Notes: generated by a model from the letters alone, not told the origin. DNA of 7,031 nucleotides from Prevotella sp. CAG:617 (GCA_000438115.1 FR903603.1:19324-26354); one strand, 5' to 3'. Positions 1 through 6,084 are shown, counted from the stretch's first letter. Translations and numbers: made by a program.

Positions 1-1
1 C

Positions 2-1248
2 GGGGCAGGCGCCCCGCGGCCCACCCGCCAGGTCATCGACAGCCTGCTGGCCGACGCCGCGCGCCGGGAAATGCCGGTTGTCAACGGCCCGATGCGCAGC
101 GAACTGGAACAACCGGCCGCTGCCGCCACGGCATGGCAACCTGAGACCATCCCGACAGAAGCCGCTCCGTCAGGCCCGGCCGACCGCTACCACCTGCTGC
201 AAACGGCCTATATGGGCGTGCCCCTCATTGCCGGCGGACTCCTGATGCAGGGAGCCGACCATCATGTGCGCAACATGCGCTACCAGTATGCCGCCAACTT
301 CCACACCAGCGTGGACGCCTACACCCAATACCTGCCTGCCGCCGTCATGCTGGGTCTGAAAGCCGGCGGCGTGGAAAGCCGGAGCCAGTGGGGCCGCATG
401 CTCGTGAGCGACGCCTTTTCAGCCGCCATCATGGCCGTTGCCGTCAACACCATCAAACTGACGGCCGACGTGCAGCGCCCCGACGGTTCGGCCTACAACT
501 CCTTTCCCTCCGGCCATACGGCCACAAGTCGCCCTGGGTAAGCTACGGAAGCTACGGTCTGGCCACGGCCACCGGTCTGATGCGAATCCTCAACAACCGC
601 CACTGGATCAGCGACGTCATGGCCGGAGCCGCCATCGGCTACATCTCGACCCAGCTGGGATATTTCCTGACCGACCTCATCTTCAAAGACAAATACCTCA
701 ACGTCAAGGACGAAGCCGACCTGTTCGACGCCCGCCGCGAACCCTCGTTTCTGGGCATCAGCCTGAGCTATGACCTGCCGGGCGTGAGCACGCGCATGAA
801 CAATGGCCACCGCCTGCGCACGGCCTCGGGCGTTGACCTCGCGCTCGAGGGAGCCAAGTTTATCAACCCCTACCTCGGATTCGGCGGCCGCGCCTCGCTG
901 TCGGACCTCACCGTGATGGTCAACAACCAGACCTCGCCCAATTCACTGGGCATGGTGGGCCTGTATGCCGGCGTGTTCGGGTCGTACCCGCTCAGCGCCC
1001 GTTGGAGCGTAGGCGGCAAATTCCTGCCCGGCTACGCGCGCTATCCGCAAACCACCGTCAACGACTTCCGTCTGGGCAACTGCGGCGGTTTCGGTCTGAA
1101 CACAGGCGGACACATCGGTTTCATGGTTCATCCGCACTACCAGATGAAGCTTTTTCTGGACTACGACCTCCGTCCCTCGTATGTCAGCACCACCCGTCAC
1201 TGCGTGCATACCCTGGCCATCGGAGGTTCGGCCAACATCGCCTTCTGA
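2..1248 (+). pseudogene. PAP2-family phosphatase with outer-membrane beta-barrel tail, frameshifted, 5' end outside window
   Basis: Two reading frames together make one PAP2 (type 2 phosphatidic acid phosphatase) protein. The first is open from the left edge to a TAA at 539-541 and carries motif 1 (K-x6-RP, K at 455, KLTADVQRP) and motif 2 (PSGH, His at 515-517). The second, one base back in phase, runs from about 527 to 1248 and carries motif 3 (R-x5-H-x3-D, in MRILNNRHWISD). After about 748 the sequence alternates polar and hydrophobic residues and ends in Phe (ANIAF), as in an outer-membrane beta-barrel domain. Known members dephosphorylate lipid phosphates such as undecaprenyl-PP or lipid A; the substrate here is unknown. 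Relatives I remember have about 14 residues between SGHTAT and SPW that are missing here, so the break is a small deletion rather than a one-base slip. The reading frame stays open at the left edge and no signal peptide is seen, so the true start probably lies upstream; ATG 71 is unlikely to be it. Frame disruption is seen; loss of function is inferred. Confidence 0.85.
517..528 (+). other. Deletion/frameshift junction in the PAP2 gene
   Basis: TACGGCCACAAG at 517-528 can be read two ways. In the upstream frame it completes HTAT of the PSGHTAT motif; in the downstream frame it encodes Y-G-H-K leading into SPWVSYG. Both readings fit the family, but in relatives they are separated by roughly 14 residues. 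The simplest explanation is that TACGGCCAC occurred twice in the intact gene, out of phase, and one copy plus the intervening stretch was lost by slippage or assembly collapse. The predicted loss is 1 mod 3, about 43 bases if the loop had the usual length. Confidence 0.7.
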
Positions 1249-1268
1249 GCCGTCCGGAAGCAAAAAGG

Positions 1269-1291
1269 TGGCCGCTAAAATTTTGAGGCCA
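1269..1291 (+). terminator. Weak hairpin after the PAP2 gene
   Basis: TGGCC (1269-1273) can pair with GGCCA (1287-1291) around an A4T4-containing loop, followed by AACTTTTCATTT. The stem is only 5 bp and the T-run is short and displaced, so this is at best a weak terminator between the PAP2 gene and gyrB. Confidence 0.25.
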
Positions 1292-1295
1292 AACT

Positions 1296-1326
1296 TTTCA
1301 TTTCAAAAGAAAAAGTTGTATCTTTG
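1296..1326 (+). promoter_or_regulatory. gyrB promoter, Bacteroidetes type
   Basis: TATCTTTG at 1319-1326 is a full match to the Bacteroidetes -7 box TAnnTTTG. Nineteen bases upstream lies TTTC (1296-1299), one mismatch from the -33 consensus TTTG. Transcription would begin near 1331-1334, giving a 5' UTR of about 38 bases. The UTR is AT-rich and has no Shine-Dalgarno motif, as is usual in this phylum. Confidence 0.75.
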
Positions 1327-1370
1327 CTATGATAAAGAAGTAACATCAAATCAACGTTTAATACAACATA

Positions 1371-3326
1371 ATGGAAGTAGAAGAAAGAGATCAGGCCAGC
1401 TATTCAGCCAGTAATATTCAGGTTCTTGAAGGCTTGGAGGCTGTGCGCAAGCGCCCGGCCATGTATATTGGCGACATCAGCGAAAAGGGCTTGCACCACT
1501 TGGTCTATGAAACGGTCGACAACTCAATTGACGAGGCTTTGGCCGGCTATTGTACGCACATTGAAGTAACCATCTGCGAGGACAACTCCATCATTGTGCA
1601 GGACAACGGCCGCGGAATTCCGGTTGACATGCACCCCAAAGAACACCGCTCGGCACTGGAAGTGGTAATGACGGTACTGCATGCCGGCGGTAAGTTCGAC
1701 AAAGGTTCCTACAAGGTTTCGGGCGGTTTGCACGGCGTGGGTGTGTCCTGCGTCAATGCCCTGTCCACCAAAATGGTATCACAGGTTTACCGCGACGGCA
1801 AAATCTACCAGCAGGAATATGCCAAAGGAAAGCCCCTTTACCCGGTCAAAGTAGTAGGCGAAACCGACTTGCGCGGAACGCGCCAGCAGTTCTGGCCGGA
1901 TGACACCATTTTCACTTCCACCGAATACAAATACGAAATTCTGGCCAACCGTATGCGTGAACTGGCCTACCTGAATGCCGGCATCACCATTACGCTGACC
2001 GATCTGCGGCCTGACGAAGAGGGCAAGACACGCACGGAAAAATTCCATTCCGACCTGGGTCTGCGCGAATTCGTGCGCTACATTGACTCCAGCCGCACCC
2101 ACCTGTTTGACGATGTTATTTATCTGAACACCGAGAAGCAGGGTGTGCCCATCGAGGTCGCCATTATGTACAACACCTCTTATAGCGAGAACATCCACTC
2201 CTACGTTAACAACATCAACACCATTGAAGGCGGTACGCATCTGGCCGGTTTCCGCTCGGCCCTGACGCGCGTACTGAAAAAGTATGCCGAAGAAACGGCA
2301 GCCAAACAAATTGAAAAAGCCAAGGTGGAGATTACGGGTGAAGACTTCCGCGAAGGACTGACGGCCGTCATTTCCGTTAAGGTAGCCGAACCGCAGTTTG
2401 AGGGACAGACCAAAACAAAATTAGGCAACAGCGAAGTAACGGGAGCCGTAAACCAGGCTGTAGGCGAAGCGCTTACCAACTATCTGGAAGAACATCCCAA
2501 AGAAGCCAAACTGATTGTCGACAAAGTCATACTGGCCGCCACGGCACGTGTGGCAGCCCGCAAGGCACGCGAGAGCGTTCAACGAAAAAACCCCATGTCG
2601 GGCGGCGGACTGCCCGGAAAACTGGCTGACTGTTCCGAAAAAGACCCCGCACGCTGCGAACTCTTCATCGTGGAGGGTGACTCCGCCGGCGGTTCGGCCA
2701 AACAGGGCCGCAGCCGGGCTACACAGGCCATCCTGCCGCTGCGCGGTAAGATTCTGAACGTAGAGAAAGTAATGTGGCACAAGGCTTTTGAGAGCGAAGA
2801 AGTCAACAACATCATCCAGGCTCTGGGTGTACGCTTCGGACTGGGTGACGACTCCAAGGAGGCCAACATCGAAAAGCTGCGCTATCACAAGATTATCATC
2901 ATGACCGATGCCGATGTCGATGGTTCACACATCGACACACTCATCATGACCCTCTTCTACCGGTACATGCCGCAAATTATTCAGGACGGCTACCTCTACA
3001 TTGCTACACCGCCGCTTTACCGCTGTAAGAAAGACAAGGTGGAGGAATACTGCTACACGGAGGTTGACCGCCAGCGTTTCATCGACAAATACGGCGGCGG
3101 AAAGGAAGCCGGCATTGTAACCCAGCGCTACAAAGGTTTGGGTGAGATGAACCCCGAACAGCTTTGGGAAACGACCATGTGTCCGGAAACACGACTGCTC
3201 AAGCAGGTTACAATTGAAAATGCCGCTGAAGCAGACTACATCTTCTCCATGCTCATGGGTGATGACGTGGCTCCGCGACGCGACTTCATCGAGAAAAACG
3301 CGACCTACGCCAACATCGATGCCTAA
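1371..3326 (+). CDS. gyrB: DNA gyrase subunit B
   Basis: This is the ATPase subunit of DNA gyrase, which with GyrA introduces negative supercoils in the cytoplasm. The 651-residue product is full length for the family outside gammaproteobacteria, whose longer GyrB carries an extra insert. The GHKL ATPase domain shows the catalytic Glu and Mg-binding Asn (E47 and N51 in YETVDNSIDEA), D78 in DNGRGIP, and the ATP lid GGKFDKGSYKVSGGLHGVG (106-124). The TOPRIM domain has EGDSAGG starting at E435 and the metal-binding DADVD (D513, D515, D517). The C-terminal tail contains QRYKGLGEMN (585-594) and ends ATYANIDA. ATG 1371 is chosen because the protein then starts a short acidic lead before YSASNIQVLEGLEAVRKRP, as in relatives, and it follows a good promoter. 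It appears monocistronic: no gene follows for over 800 bases. The wording is closest to Prevotellaceae GyrB as I remember it. No damage is seen. Confidence 0.99.
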   Translation: MEVEERDQASYSASNIQVLEGLEAVRKRPAMYIGDISEKGLHHLVYETVDNSIDEALAGYCTHIEVTICEDNSIIVQDNGRGIPVDMHPKEHRSALEVVMTVLHAGGKFDKGSYKVSGGLHGVGVSCVNALSTKMVSQVYRDGKIYQQEYAKGKPLYPVKVVGETDLRGTRQQFWPDDTIFTSTEYKYEILANRMRELAYLNAGITITLTDLRPDEEGKTRTEKFHSDLGLREFVRYIDSSRTHLFDDVIYLNTEKQGVPIEVAIMYNTSYSENIHSYVNNINTIEGGTHLAGFRSALTRVLKKYAEETAAKQIEKAKVEITGEDFREGLTAVISVKVAEPQFEGQTKTKLGNSEVTGAVNQAVGEALTNYLEEHPKEAKLIVDKVILAATARVAARKARESVQRKNPMSGGGLPGKLADCSEKDPARCELFIVEGDSAGGSAKQGRSRATQAILPLRGKILNVEKVMWHKAFESEEVNNIIQALGVRFGLGDDSKEANIEKLRYHKIIIMTDADVDGSHIDTLIMTLFYRYMPQIIQDGYLYIATPPLYRCKKDKVEEYCYTEVDRQRFIDKYGGGKEAGIVTQRYKGLGEMNPEQLWETTMCPETRLLKQVTIENAAEADYIFSMLMGDDVAPRRDFIEKNATYANIDA

Positions 3327-3327
3327 A

Positions 3328-3386
3328 GCACCGGGACGGCATGCAGGCCGGACAGCGGAAACCGCCTCCGTTCAGAAAACCGGTGC
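3328..3386 (+). other. Folded 3' UTR directly after gyrB
   Basis: GCACCGG (3328-3334), starting two bases after the stop codon, is perfectly complementary to CCGGTGC (3380-3386). Inside, ACGG (3336-3339) can pair with CCGT (3368-3371), and GCGG-AAA-CCGC (3355-3365) forms a tight hairpin. The nested arrangement suggests an extended stem structure at the 3' end of the gyrB mRNA. No T-run follows, so it is not a standard intrinsic terminator; it could protect the 3' end or assist termination. Pairing was found by eye, without energy calculation. Confidence 0.45.
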
Positions 3387-3478
3387 GTATCCGCCGCAAA
3401 AAACATATTGAACCATTGTTTCTTATCCCCATTAAGGTATATAGAAACCAGTAGACATATCATTTCAGAAGTAAGGTG

Positions 3479-3561
3479 TGGATGTGAAATCCGGCAACCT
3501 TATCTTTACTAAAACATCTCTTATTTATAATACCTAACGAAACCGCCTGGATGTGAATCCG
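3479..3561 (+). repeat. Imperfect direct repeat, TGGATGTGAA(A)TCCG, two copies
   Basis: TGGATGTGAAATCCG at 3479-3493 recurs as TGGATGTGAATCCG at 3548-3561, differing by one A. Each copy is self-complementary (GGAT/ATCC around a 4-5 base loop). The second copy forms the tip of the intrinsic terminator at 3540-3573; the first has no T-run after it. Confidence 0.5.
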
Positions 3562-3573
3562 AGCGGTTTTTTT
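3540..3573 (+). terminator. Rho-independent terminator with GUGA tetraloop
   Basis: AAACCGC (3540-3546) pairs with GCGGTTT (3563-3569). The helix continues inward past one C-A mismatch and a U-G pair to GGAT/ATCC (3549-3552 with 3557-3560), closed by a GTGA tetraloop of the GNRA type (3553-3556), and is followed by an unbroken T-run to 3573. This is a strong intrinsic terminator. It lies about 215 bases after the gyrB stop, so it ends either a long gyrB 3' UTR or a short independent transcript. Confidence 0.8.
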
Positions 3574-3581
3574 AGCATAAG

Positions 3582-3641
3582 CGGGGCACTTGTTGCTCCG
3601 CTCCCGGACAGTGGTATTCACGGTCCGGGAGCGGCTCCCCG
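3582..3641 (+). repeat. Perfect 12-bp inverted repeat with flanking outer stem
   Basis: CCGCTCCCGGAC (3598-3609) is perfectly complementary to GTCCGGGAGCGG (3623-3634) around a 13-base loop that can itself pair GTG/CAC (3611-3613 with 3619-3621). An outer arm CGGGG (3582-3586) with CCCCG (3637-3641) extends it. The downstream word GCTCCCGG (3657-3664) repeats the left arm and offers a competing partner for CCGGGAGC (3625-3632). No T-run follows on either strand, so it is probably not an intrinsic terminator. Role unknown. Confidence 0.6.
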
Positions 3642-3665
3642 AAGTTTCGTTCCCAAGCTCCCGGC

Positions 3666-3684
3666 CGGAATGAAAAAACATCCG
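3666..3684 (+). repeat. Small hairpin with A6 loop
   Basis: CGG(A)ATG at 3666-3672 pairs with CATCCG at 3679-3684, with one bulged A, around a loop of six A residues. It sits between two larger inverted repeats. The stem is short and may be chance. Confidence 0.3.
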
Positions 3685-3686
3685 AC

Positions 3687-3742
3687 GTAAAAGAAAAAAG
3701 CCGGCGGAAAAAATTTTTTACGTGCCGTTTCTTTTCTTTTAC
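3687..3742 (+). repeat. 11-bp inverted repeat enclosing an A6T6 tract
   Basis: GTAAAAGAAAA (3687-3697) is perfectly complementary to TTTTCTTTTAC (3732-3742). Inside are CGGC/GCCG (3702-3705 with 3724-3727) and the palindromic tract A6T6 (3708-3719). Read on either strand the structure is flanked by T-rich runs, so it could act as a bidirectional terminator or be a bent or cruciform-prone DNA element. No gene is seen on the minus strand that would need it. Confidence 0.45.
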
Positions 3743-3832
3743 AAACGGTTTCTGCCGGACGCCGCCCCTTGCATCCGCCTTCGTTCCGCACCCCGACCGA
3801 CGCGGGTCCGCTTTTTGTAAAAAATACTCAAT

Positions 3833-3847
3833 ATTTAGCATTTAGCA
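3833..3847 (+). repeat. Tandem ATTTAGC repeat, two copies
   Basis: ATTTAGC at 3833-3839 is followed at once by a second ATTTAGC at 3840-3846 in an AT-rich stretch. It is short and may be chance or a protein-binding direct repeat; there is no further support. Confidence 0.3.
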
Positions 3848-3923
3848 CCTGTTTGTTCACCTATTTTACATTAACACACGTAAAAACCGGTCTGAAGCAA
3901 ACTGCTTTATTGTAATTTTTTTC

Positions 3924-3931
3924 TACATTTG
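3924..3931 (+). promoter_or_regulatory. -7 box upstream of the structured RNA and methyltransferase unit
   Basis: TACATTTG is an exact match to the Bacteroidetes -7 box TAnnTTTG, set in an AT-rich stretch. The expected -33 position (3901-3904, ACTG, 19 bases upstream) is only a partial match to TTTG, so strength is uncertain. Transcription would start near 3937. No comparable -7 box is seen between this point and the methyltransferase start. Confidence 0.6.
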
Positions 3932-3936
3932 CTCCG

Positions 3937-4162
3937 CTATTTTACTACGTTGACGCATTACCGCCGTCTGCGGGAACAACACTGGAGGTAACAACCTCAC
4001 CGCTTACCGCCGGCGCCCCGACGCAGCTTCCCCAACGCGGCGGCAACGCCCTGCCTGTAAGCAGAGTTGCTCCAAAAGGACGGCCCCCTGCCGCGCGAGT
4101 ACCCCACGGGATATCCTCACGCTGCAAAGAAGGATGTGTCAACCGCACGATACATGTTTTTT
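3937..4162 (+). ncRNA. Candidate structured RNA or regulatory leader, family not recognised
   Basis: Between the promoter at 3924-3931 and an intrinsic terminator lies about 225 bases with no ATG before 4134 and many local stems. The ends close through GTTGACGCAT (3949-3958) with ATGTGTCAAC (4134-4143), 10 bp with one G-U pair. Inside are CCGC/GCGG (3961-3964, 3970-3973), GAGGT-AACA-ACCTC (3985-3998), CCGCC plus GCG with CGC plus GGCGG (4007-4015 with 4036-4043, one bulged G), GCAAC/GTTGC with inner CTGC/GCAG (starting at 4043 and ending at 4070), and CGGC/GCCG (4081-4093). Adjacent stems share the base at 4043 and so compete there. Promoter, closed ends and terminator together look like a discrete RNA, or a riboswitch-like leader of the downstream unit. 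A 6S-type RNA is possible but I see no diagnostic sequence. I do not recognise FMN, TPP, SAM or cobalamin aptamer signatures, nor RNase P RNA or tmRNA. Confidence 0.5.
4134..4162 (+). terminator. Intrinsic terminator/attenuator before the methyltransferase gene
   Basis: ATGTGTC (4134-4140) pairs with GATACAT (4149-4155), 7 bp with one G-U, around the loop AACCGCAC, and is followed by G and six T (4157-4162). The left arm is also the 3' strand of the closing stem with 3949-3958, so terminator and closing stem exclude each other. The terminator ends 28 bases before the methyltransferase ATG with no promoter seen between, so the downstream genes may depend on read-through. Confidence 0.6.
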
Positions 4163-4190
4163 AATTATACCGGCCATAGAAAGAAATGTT

Positions 4191-4982
4191 ATGTTAGTAG
4201 GTAAAAGTTCGATTTTCGATTCGCGCCAAAATTTTAATGATGTTTTTTTCAGCCTGCTCAACCGGCAAGGTCCGGGAAGCGACCGTATAACCCACATTGT
4301 GGCCTCGCTGCTTCCGGTGTTCGACATCAACGCGCGCATTGCCGACGTGCAATGCGGCACGGGAGCGCAAACCAAGGTGCTCCACGAAACGCTGCGCAGG
4401 CACATCATTGCCGTTGACTCACGGACCAACATGATAGGCCCGCTTCAGGACACCGTCAGCCAGGACCCGCTACTGACCAACAACATCAGTACGCTGGTAG
4501 CCAAGCCCGACGAGCTGCCGTTTCCCAAACACTACCTCAACCTCATCTGGTCTGAAAATTTTGTGGGTCCTTACGGGGTGGACGACATCCTGAAACGCTG
4601 GCGCTACTGGCTGCAACCGGAAGCCTACGTGGTTTTTTCACTCTGCTCCTGGGTTCGCTCCGACCGGCCCGACGATGAATATATCGACAAGCGCTTCAGC
4701 TACATGCGCCAGGTAAGCGACAACCTGAAGGCTTTTGAAAGCCTGGGATTCAGCAATTTGGGTCACATCATACAGCCCGACGACTGCTGGACCGACAACC
4801 ACTACATTCCCATGTCGATGAAAATTCAGGAACTGCCCGAAGAGGTGCGCCAGCGCAAAGACGTCAAACAATTCATCGAAGACCGACGCCGCGAAATCCG
4901 AAGCTACGTGCAGTACAAACCATACTTCCGCAACGTGTTCTACATATTGCAGAAGGAACAAGACAACACCACGGTGCGCTGA
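4191..4982 (+). CDS. Class I SAM-dependent methyltransferase, substrate unknown
   Basis: The 263-residue product matches a small-molecule-type methyltransferase family (Methyltransf_11/25 fold) that I remember from Bacteroidales. Shared blocks are NRQGPGS (24-30), SAM motif I DVQCGTGAQT (52-61), an acidic residue after strand 2 (AVD, D76), a P-D-E-L-P-F motif IV region followed by LIWSE, then W-x-Y-W-L-Q-P, DDCWT and a C-terminal NVFYI. No signal peptide or membrane segment is seen, so it is cytoplasmic. Motif I has Gln54 where the family normally has the first glycine of GxGxG. It is not PrmC: the NPPY motif is absent. ATG 4191 is preferred to the in-frame ATG 4134 because 4134 lies in the terminator hairpin and homology begins after residue 8; the A-rich AGAAAGAAA just upstream suits a Bacteroidetes start. 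An overlapping out-of-frame ATG at 4186 stops after three codons. It is followed after 46 bases by ribD, suggesting one transcript. Confidence 0.85.
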   Translation: MLVGKSSIFDSRQNFNDVFFSLLNRQGPGSDRITHIVASLLPVFDINARIADVQCGTGAQTKVLHETLRRHIIAVDSRTNMIGPLQDTVSQDPLLTNNISTLVAKPDELPFPKHYLNLIWSENFVGPYGVDDILKRWRYWLQPEAYVVFSLCSWVRSDRPDDEYIDKRFSYMRQVSDNLKAFESLGFSNLGHIIQPDDCWTDNHYIPMSMKIQELPEEVRQRKDVKQFIEDRRREIRSYVQYKPYFRNVFYILQKEQDNTTVR

Positions 4983-5028
4983 CGCCACACCCGGGCCGTG
5001 CGCCGCAAACAGCCTAATCCTTACACGA

Positions 5029-6009
5029 ATGACCTCAACAACCCCAAACAACCTGCATGAAAAATGGATGCACCGCTGCATTGAACTGGCTCAATGCGGC
5101 CGGGCACATGCCGCCCCCAACCCCATGGTGGGCGCCGTCATTGTTCACCAAGACCGCATCATCGGCGAAGGCTACCACATACGCTGCGGCGAAGCCCACG
5201 CCGAAGTCAATGCCATCAACTCCGTCAGTCCGGCCGACCGGCCGCTGCTGCGCGACTCCACCCTCTATGTCAGTCTGGAGCCGTGCGCACACTTCGGCCG
5301 CACGCCGCCATGCGCACGCCTCATCGTACGCACCGGCATACCGCGCGTCGTGGTGGGCTGCATCGACCCCTTTGCCAAAGTGCAGGGACGCGGCATCAGC
5401 ATAATGCGCGAAGCCGGCATCGACGTAACGGTAGGCGTCTGCGAACAGGAATGTCTGGAACTCAACCGGCGCTTCATTACCTTTCAGACCAAAGGACGGC
5501 CCTACGTCACCCTGAAATGGGCCGAAAGCAGCGACGGCTACATTGACCGCCTGCGCGACGGCGGCCGCCCGGCCCTGCTCTCCACCCCCCGCACGCTGAT
5601 GCACGTTCATCAGCTGCGGGCCGAGCACACGGCCATTCTGGTAGGCCACCGCACCCTCCAGGTTGACCATCCGCAGCTCAACATCCGGCACTGGGTGGGC
5701 AGCAACCCGGTGAAAATTGTTCTGGGGCACGTCAGCGAAGGCGAACTGCCGCCCGGATTCGAGGCCTATGCCGACATCCGCACCCTACTCCAGGAGCTGC
5801 ACAGCCGCGGCCTGCAGTCGCTGCTCGTCGAAGGCGGCAGCCTCACACTCCAATCGTTCATCGACAAGGAGTTGTGGGACGAAGCCTGGGTTGAGCACGC
5901 CCAGACGCGGCTGGAAGCCGGCGTACCGGCTCCGCTCATCGCCGAAAGCAAGCACCACACCGACGTGATGCTCTACGACGTGCGACACACCCATTATTTC
6001 AACTTTTAG
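5029..6009 (+). CDS. ribD: Bifunctional riboflavin biosynthesis deaminase/reductase
   Basis: RibD carries out two consecutive riboflavin steps: deamination of the pyrimidine made from GTP by RibA/GCH II, then NADPH-dependent reduction of the ribosyl side chain, both in the cytoplasm. The N-terminal deaminase (about 10-145) shows NPMVGAVIV, HAE (H57 zinc ligand, E59 catalytic) and PCAHFGRTPPC (C86 and C95 zinc ligands). The reductase (about 157-326) shows TLKWAESSDGYID, DHPQLNIR (213-220) and SLLVEGG (264-270). The segment between NPVKIVL (to residue 232) and TLLQELHSRG (from 252) is some 20-30 residues shorter than in Bacteroides RibD as I recall it, and the usual VLD is VLG. The total of 326 residues is slightly short. 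ATG 5029 places MHRCIELA at residue 14, in line with relatives. It lies 46 bases after the methyltransferase and 75 before lysO with no terminator between. No FMN riboswitch is seen upstream. Confidence 0.96.
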   Translation: MTSTTPNNLHEKWMHRCIELAQCGRAHAAPNPMVGAVIVHQDRIIGEGYHIRCGEAHAEVNAINSVSPADRPLLRDSTLYVSLEPCAHFGRTPPCARLIVRTGIPRVVVGCIDPFAKVQGRGISIMREAGIDVTVGVCEQECLELNRRFITFQTKGRPYVTLKWAESSDGYIDRLRDGGRPALLSTPRTLMHVHQLRAEHTAILVGHRTLQVDHPQLNIRHWVGSNPVKIVLGHVSEGELPPGFEAYADIRTLLQELHSRGLQSLLVEGGSLTLQSFIDKELWDEAWVEHAQTRLEAGVPAPLIAESKHHTDVMLYDVRHTHYFNF

Positions 6010-6084
6010 ATACACCACCGCGCGCCGTGGCCTGCGCCCCCAGCGGCACATACAGGCACGGCCGCCCATCCTTAACCCCACACC

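Noticed and set aside
500..545. Programmed ribosomal frameshift in the PAP2 gene
   Set aside because: No slippery heptamer is seen at 517-541, and a simple slip would still leave about 14 family residues missing.
1779..2309. Long minus-strand open frame inside gyrB
   Set aside because: Mirror of a conserved gene with strong codon bias; no family resemblance and no promoter.
3572..3841. Minus-strand open frame of 89 codons in the gap after gyrB
   Set aside because: It runs through the two inverted repeats and A6T6, has no promoter and no recognisable motif; likely spurious.
3945..4148. Minus-strand open frame of 67 codons across the structured RNA
   Set aside because: Composition is typical of the complement of GC-rich RNA, with no promoter and no recognisable protein family; the plus-strand promoter and terminator explain the segment better.
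4134..4190. Upstream in-frame ATG 4134 as methyltransferase start
   Set aside because: It lies in the ascending arm of a terminator hairpin, and the 19 extra residues have no family match; ATG 4191 has an A-rich upstream region.
3327..4190. tRNA gene, CRISPR array or insertion sequence in the long gap
   Set aside because: No T-loop or cloverleaf, no regularly spaced repeats, and no transposase or terminal inverted repeats with target duplication were found.
4983..5028. FMN riboswitch or separate promoter before ribD
   Set aside because: The gap is only 46 bases, with no TAnnTTTG box and no conserved FMN-aptamer words.
5035..5730. Minus-strand open frame of 231 codons opposite ribD
   Set aside because: Shadow of the ribD coding frame; the plus strand carries all catalytic motifs.
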